Source: Smittium mucronatum (Eukaryota; Kickxellomycota; Harpellomycetes; Harpellales; Legeriomycetaceae). Taken from it: 11,278 nucleotides of DNA. Every line of letters begins with the position of its first letter. Position 1 is the stretch's first letter. Location of the stretch: the NCBI GenBank assembly GCA_001953115.1, contig LSSL01004779.1, forward strand, positions 1 to 11,278, in the 5' to 3' direction. Below the pieces are notes generated by a model. That model was not told the DNA's origin and made no database searches. It saw nothing but the letters and a program-made list of their open reading frames with translations. This document shows, piece by piece, positions 7,701-11,278 of the stretch. The position numbers and the translations under genes were made by a program.

Positions 7701-10700
7701 CAATAGAAAAATGAATTAAATATATACTAAAAATATTTCAATAAAATTTACAAAATACCATAATCGATTTTGAATCTTAAATAAGCTTGGGAAAATATTT
7801 AGAAAAATTATGGTGCGTTCCACCTTATCAACAAAGAGCATTAATTTCATAATTTTTTTTAAAAAAGTCCTCATATTTGATGAATATATATTCAATTTAT
7901 TTTTCACTCTCAACATCATCCTAATGCAGCTTTAAAGATATTCAGTAATCAAATTTTACACTTTTCAAGTGAAATTTATAATCTACCAATTTTAAAAGTA
8001 TGTTACGCTATTTTTTGGAAAACTTTAAATTCACTTGCGAAATAATTTCACTATAACGAGATGTTTTTAGACCATTAAATTGATGATTTAATTTTTTTTT
8101 GAAAAACACTAGCTTGGCCGGTATCATACGTTAAAAACCGAAAAATTTCATGCTTAATTTTCAAATTTGCAAAATTTAAACGTTATTATGTTGGTTTTGA
8201 TATAGAAACTTGGGAAAGTGCAGCTATTATAAGGAAAAAATGATAAAATACATATATTAAGGACAGCATAAAATTAAAATATATTGATCTGAAATTAATA
8301 ATATAGCCATATAATGATTTTATTTGCTTATTATTATTGAAAAGAATTCAAAATGACCTTTTCAACTAGAAGATGGTTGGTGTTTATTTAAAAAATTAGT
8401 TATGGTTATTATACAGTAATTTTTTGTTTAATTTATTAATAAATTATACATTTTCCACATTAAATAAAAGCCACCGAGGTTCATCTTGACTTCCAACTTC
8501 ACTTTCGTTGGCGCAAACGCATGAATTTAAATATTAAATTTCCAAAAAATCTTATGAAACCATCTATAGATTTTTAATTTTTATAATTTCATGTAAGCTG
8601 TAACTTGTGCATATTTTCATTAGAAAATTTTATTATATTATAAATTAATTTTCTGGTAATAACAGCGGAATCATATCCATGTAATTTAGCCACACTGTTT
8701 AATATCCCAGAAAACCAAATTTATTTTTATTTAATCAATTTCAAGCATATTACTTCAACTTTTTTTTTTATCTAGATACGGAAATTTTTATCTGAATTTA
8801 TAACTTTTAAAAACTCCATAAATTAAAAAACCGGATCTTCAAATAGTGCATTTTATTTTACCTGCTAAAATAGAAGCTCTTTCAAAAGCCTTACAGATTT
8901 GATTGAAGCTGTTGTGGCTAAGATAATATGATTTATTGATCAGATCATGGTGTATATCTAGAAATATATATATTTAAACTTTATTTTTGCTGCTTTTTAT
9001 TGAAAATTTTGAGCGAAATTTAGTTACGTCGATTTCAAATATTCAAATATCCGTGGGAAAAAAATATCAATGCGAGTATTTAATTTTAAAAAGCTTAGTT
9101 AGGTTATATTTATAAAAAATTTCAACAATCTTCATAATATTTGGAGAATTTTCCGGTATTTTTTGGGCATTTTCAGTCAAATCATTCATCTAATTTTAGA
9201 GTTAAGTTAAACTTCAATGAAAAGAAAATCGTAATTAAAACAAAATTTGCACCCCATTAATACAATTTATTTATTTATTTTGATTTAGTTATGGAGTAAA
9301 TTTTCCATCGGAGATTTTAAATTTACTACAAATTATTGCTAGTTTTTCATGAAAAAATTCCAACAAAAGTAAAAAGCCATTATTTTTTGTAAATTTTGTA
9401 GTATAAAAGCAAAAATATTCATTTCTTACGATAATTGATAAATAATTCCTGAAATTTTTTTTTTACTATTTTTAATGTGTTCAGTAGTTTATTCTTATAA
9501 CCTTTTTTTTAAAAAAACGGATTTACTGTAAAATACTACAATTTAACCGATAAAAAACTAAAAACATTCAATAGCTATGATTACAAAAATTAAATAAGAT
9601 AAAAAATCCGATTCAAAAAAACCCTCTGTTGGTCTACCGACTGTGTATCTACAAATATTGCTCCAAGTTATTCTTATAATCTGGCGATAGGATTTTTTTT
9701 TATTACGCTACTTATAATTGGGGTGGAATATGATAAGAATTTTTTTAATGCAGAGCTATCTACTCTTCTTTGGGAATAAATTTTGGTTTTTAAAATAGTC
9801 GTATAAATTATTTTTCATTCTCATCATTTATTGAATCTAGAAAAATTGGGGTGGGGGATTCATTAATGTAATGGTTCTTAAAACAAATGCTATAAAACCC
9901 ATACCATTTAATCTTTTCATAAAGCCCATATTTATATTAGATGTCACTTTAGTCCTTTATAAAATAATATTAGTTTTGGTGAATTATTTTGATTATTTGA
10001 ACATTTTTTAATCCAAATAGAATTGCTACATAGTCTGGAGATAAGTTGGATTATTTAACAAATTTAATCTGGACTAATAAAGTTATGTTCGATTAGCTTT
10101 ATTCAATGATTCTAAATAAGAGTTTTATAAATAAATAAAAAATTCTTTATCAAGTCACAATTCATTTATCTGAGAGATATTTTTCATTTAAAATCATTTT
10201 CGAATAATGTCACAATTTATTAACTTTTTCGTAAGTTAATTGCAAAGACTTTCTGCATTTCAGGCAATTATCGGAGTTGTTATCCAAATTGAATTTCGCT
10301 ATTAAATTCAAAAAAGATGTCTTTTTATGTTCATTCCAGAATTGCATCCGAATTTTTTCTGCTCTTAAAATGATATCATTTAACATCATATCCTTCCGTT
10401 TGTAGTTTTATTTTTAGAGATTAGTTACTCTTAATAAACCCACTTTGTTCTGAATAAAAGTTTTCTTAAATTGATTTATTCATGAAAATAAGGTTATGAG
10501 ACATAAATTTTGAATAAGTAAACTATAAAAAATTTGAATACAGACATATAAAAATAAGTTAGTTTACAAATTAAAATGTTTAGAGGGCTCATAATTTTTT
10601 TTTTTTTGGTATTTTTTATTTTTTATTTAACTCTAAAAATGAATTGGTAAATTTTTTCTTAGTAGAGCTTATTTTGATTTATTTCTGCATATAATTTTAA

Positions 10701-10713
10701 TCTTAACAAATAC
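7701..10713. other. AT-rich gene desert, middle part
   Basis: About 3 kb without a supportable gene. Open frames such as 7716-7919 (minus, 67 codons) are Phe/Leu/Ile/Asn/Lys-rich with no neighbours, promoter or start context. Slightly GC-richer islands occur near 8469-8523 and 9620-9690, but neither shows a gene or a defined repeat. A run of 13 T lies at 10595-10607. Confidence 0.75.
8469..8523. other. Small GC-richer island, unidentified
   Basis: About 55 bases of complex sequence stand out from the AT-rich surroundings. They include a short CCAAC (8493-8497)/GTTGG (8507-8511) stem and the segment GGCGCAAACGC. I see no tRNA fold, terminal repeat or target duplication; it could be a fragment of an old repeat. 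Confidence 0.3.
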
Positions 10714-10759
10714 GGCATAGAAATGCCAAATCTGGCTAATATCAATTAGCCATTTTTTT
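10714..10759 (+). other. Two tandem perfect hairpins followed by T7
   Basis: GGCAT (10714-10718) pairs with ATGCC (10723-10727) around AGAA. Five bases later TGGCTAAT (10733-10740) pairs with ATTAGCCA (10745-10752) around ATCA, followed directly by seven T (10753-10759). The second unit has the form of an intrinsic terminator, and the whole resembles the 3' end of a small structured RNA closed by a Pol III-type T-run. There is no recognisable gene or promoter upstream, so it may be chance or repeat debris. Confidence 0.3.
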
Positions 10760-11252
10760 GAGATTTTTAAATAAAATATCAGATAAACACCATTTGTAAA
10801 ATGAAATTTAATTATTTTTTCCAGATATCCTGTTTTTTTATACACCTCATATTTTTTCATATAATTAACGCTTACAGAAAACGTATTGTTGACGAAGAAA
10901 AAAAATTCTTAGTTCTCTCCTCGTTAAAATGGTTTTTATTTCTGATTGACCAATGATTATTCATTTTGGTTACTGATTAAAGATCTTTTTTTTTATTTTT
11001 AACCCAAATCATAAAAAAATCAGCTTTGGTATGATAGATATTCAACGTTTCCAAGTGCTGGATTATCCGACCCTGAATATATCTGGCTTCTGAAAATATT
11101 CAGCAGTTAATTCATTGTTTTGTAAATACTAATTTTCATTTAGTTAGGACACTAGAATCATATATTCCACAATCTCAACTGTATTTTCAGATAATAAATT
11201 ATGTGATTTTTCTCGATTGGATTCACTATTTTTTAAAAAAATTTTGGGATAT
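10760..11252. other. AT-rich gene desert, right part
   Basis: No supportable gene. One structure stands out: CTGAATAT (11073-11080) and ATATTCAG (11096-11103) form a perfect 8-bp stem with a 15-nt loop, within a locally GC-richer patch (about 11045-11095). Nothing else is identifiable. Confidence 0.7.
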
Positions 11253-11267
11253 GGGGGGGGGGGGGGG
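11253..11267 (+). repeat. Run of 15 G
   Basis: An uninterrupted G15 tract follows GGGATAT, in DNA where G is rare. It could form a G-quadruplex. Such runs are also error-prone in sequencing, so the true length is uncertain. Confidence 0.85.
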
Positions 11268-11278
11268 TTCATTTTAAA

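Noticed and set aside
7716..7919. 67-codon minus-strand frame
   Set aside because: Composition is AT-driven, it contains homopolymer runs, and it has no gene context.
10669..10860. 63-codon minus-strand frame
   Set aside because: It overlaps the tandem hairpins and is Lys/Ile/Phe-rich with no motif; most likely chance.

Overview
This 11.3 kb window looks like non-coding, very AT-rich DNA (about 80% A+T by eye, with homopolymer T and A runs of 7-14 bases throughout). I can support no protein-coding gene, rRNA or tRNA. The longest open frames are 60-100 codons, isolated, of low-complexity AT-driven composition, and crossed by homopolymer runs. Composition and layout suggest an intergenic or heterochromatic region of an AT-rich eukaryotic nuclear genome (an AT-rich invertebrate or fungus, for example). 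The sequence does not allow a firmer taxonomic call, and an organellar spacer cannot be formally excluded.

The main structure is a long inverted repeat. Arm 1 (1-522, cut by the window start) and arm 2 (3777-4255, probably continuing to about 4300) are reverse complements at about 94% identity by my hand alignment. They are much richer in GC (about 45%) than everything around them. They are probably two copies of a dispersed repeat or LTR-like element in opposite orientation, or the long terminal arms of a foldback-type element. Arm 1 carries an extra tandem copy of a 43-bp unit, and this alone explains the arm length difference (522 versus 479). Both arms carry a near-palindrome around TATAAAA at the inner end, and a CCCCTAA/TTAGGGG stem beside it. 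The arms therefore face each other head-to-head across a 3.25-kb gene-free AT-rich spacer.

From about 4300 to the end is a 7-kb gene desert with a few local structures. The best is a 150-bp segment (7539-7688) bracketed by an exact 12-bp direct repeat. It has a GC-richer head, an internal palindrome and an A-rich 3' tail, as expected for a short retroposed (SINE-like) element with a target-site duplication. Terminator-like hairpins with T-runs occur at 2309-2333 and 10714-10759, and a run of 15 G sits at 11253-11267.

No genes act together here. The structures are best read as remnants of transposable elements in AT-rich non-coding DNA, with the inverted pair as a possible source of a long hairpin transcript if it is read through.
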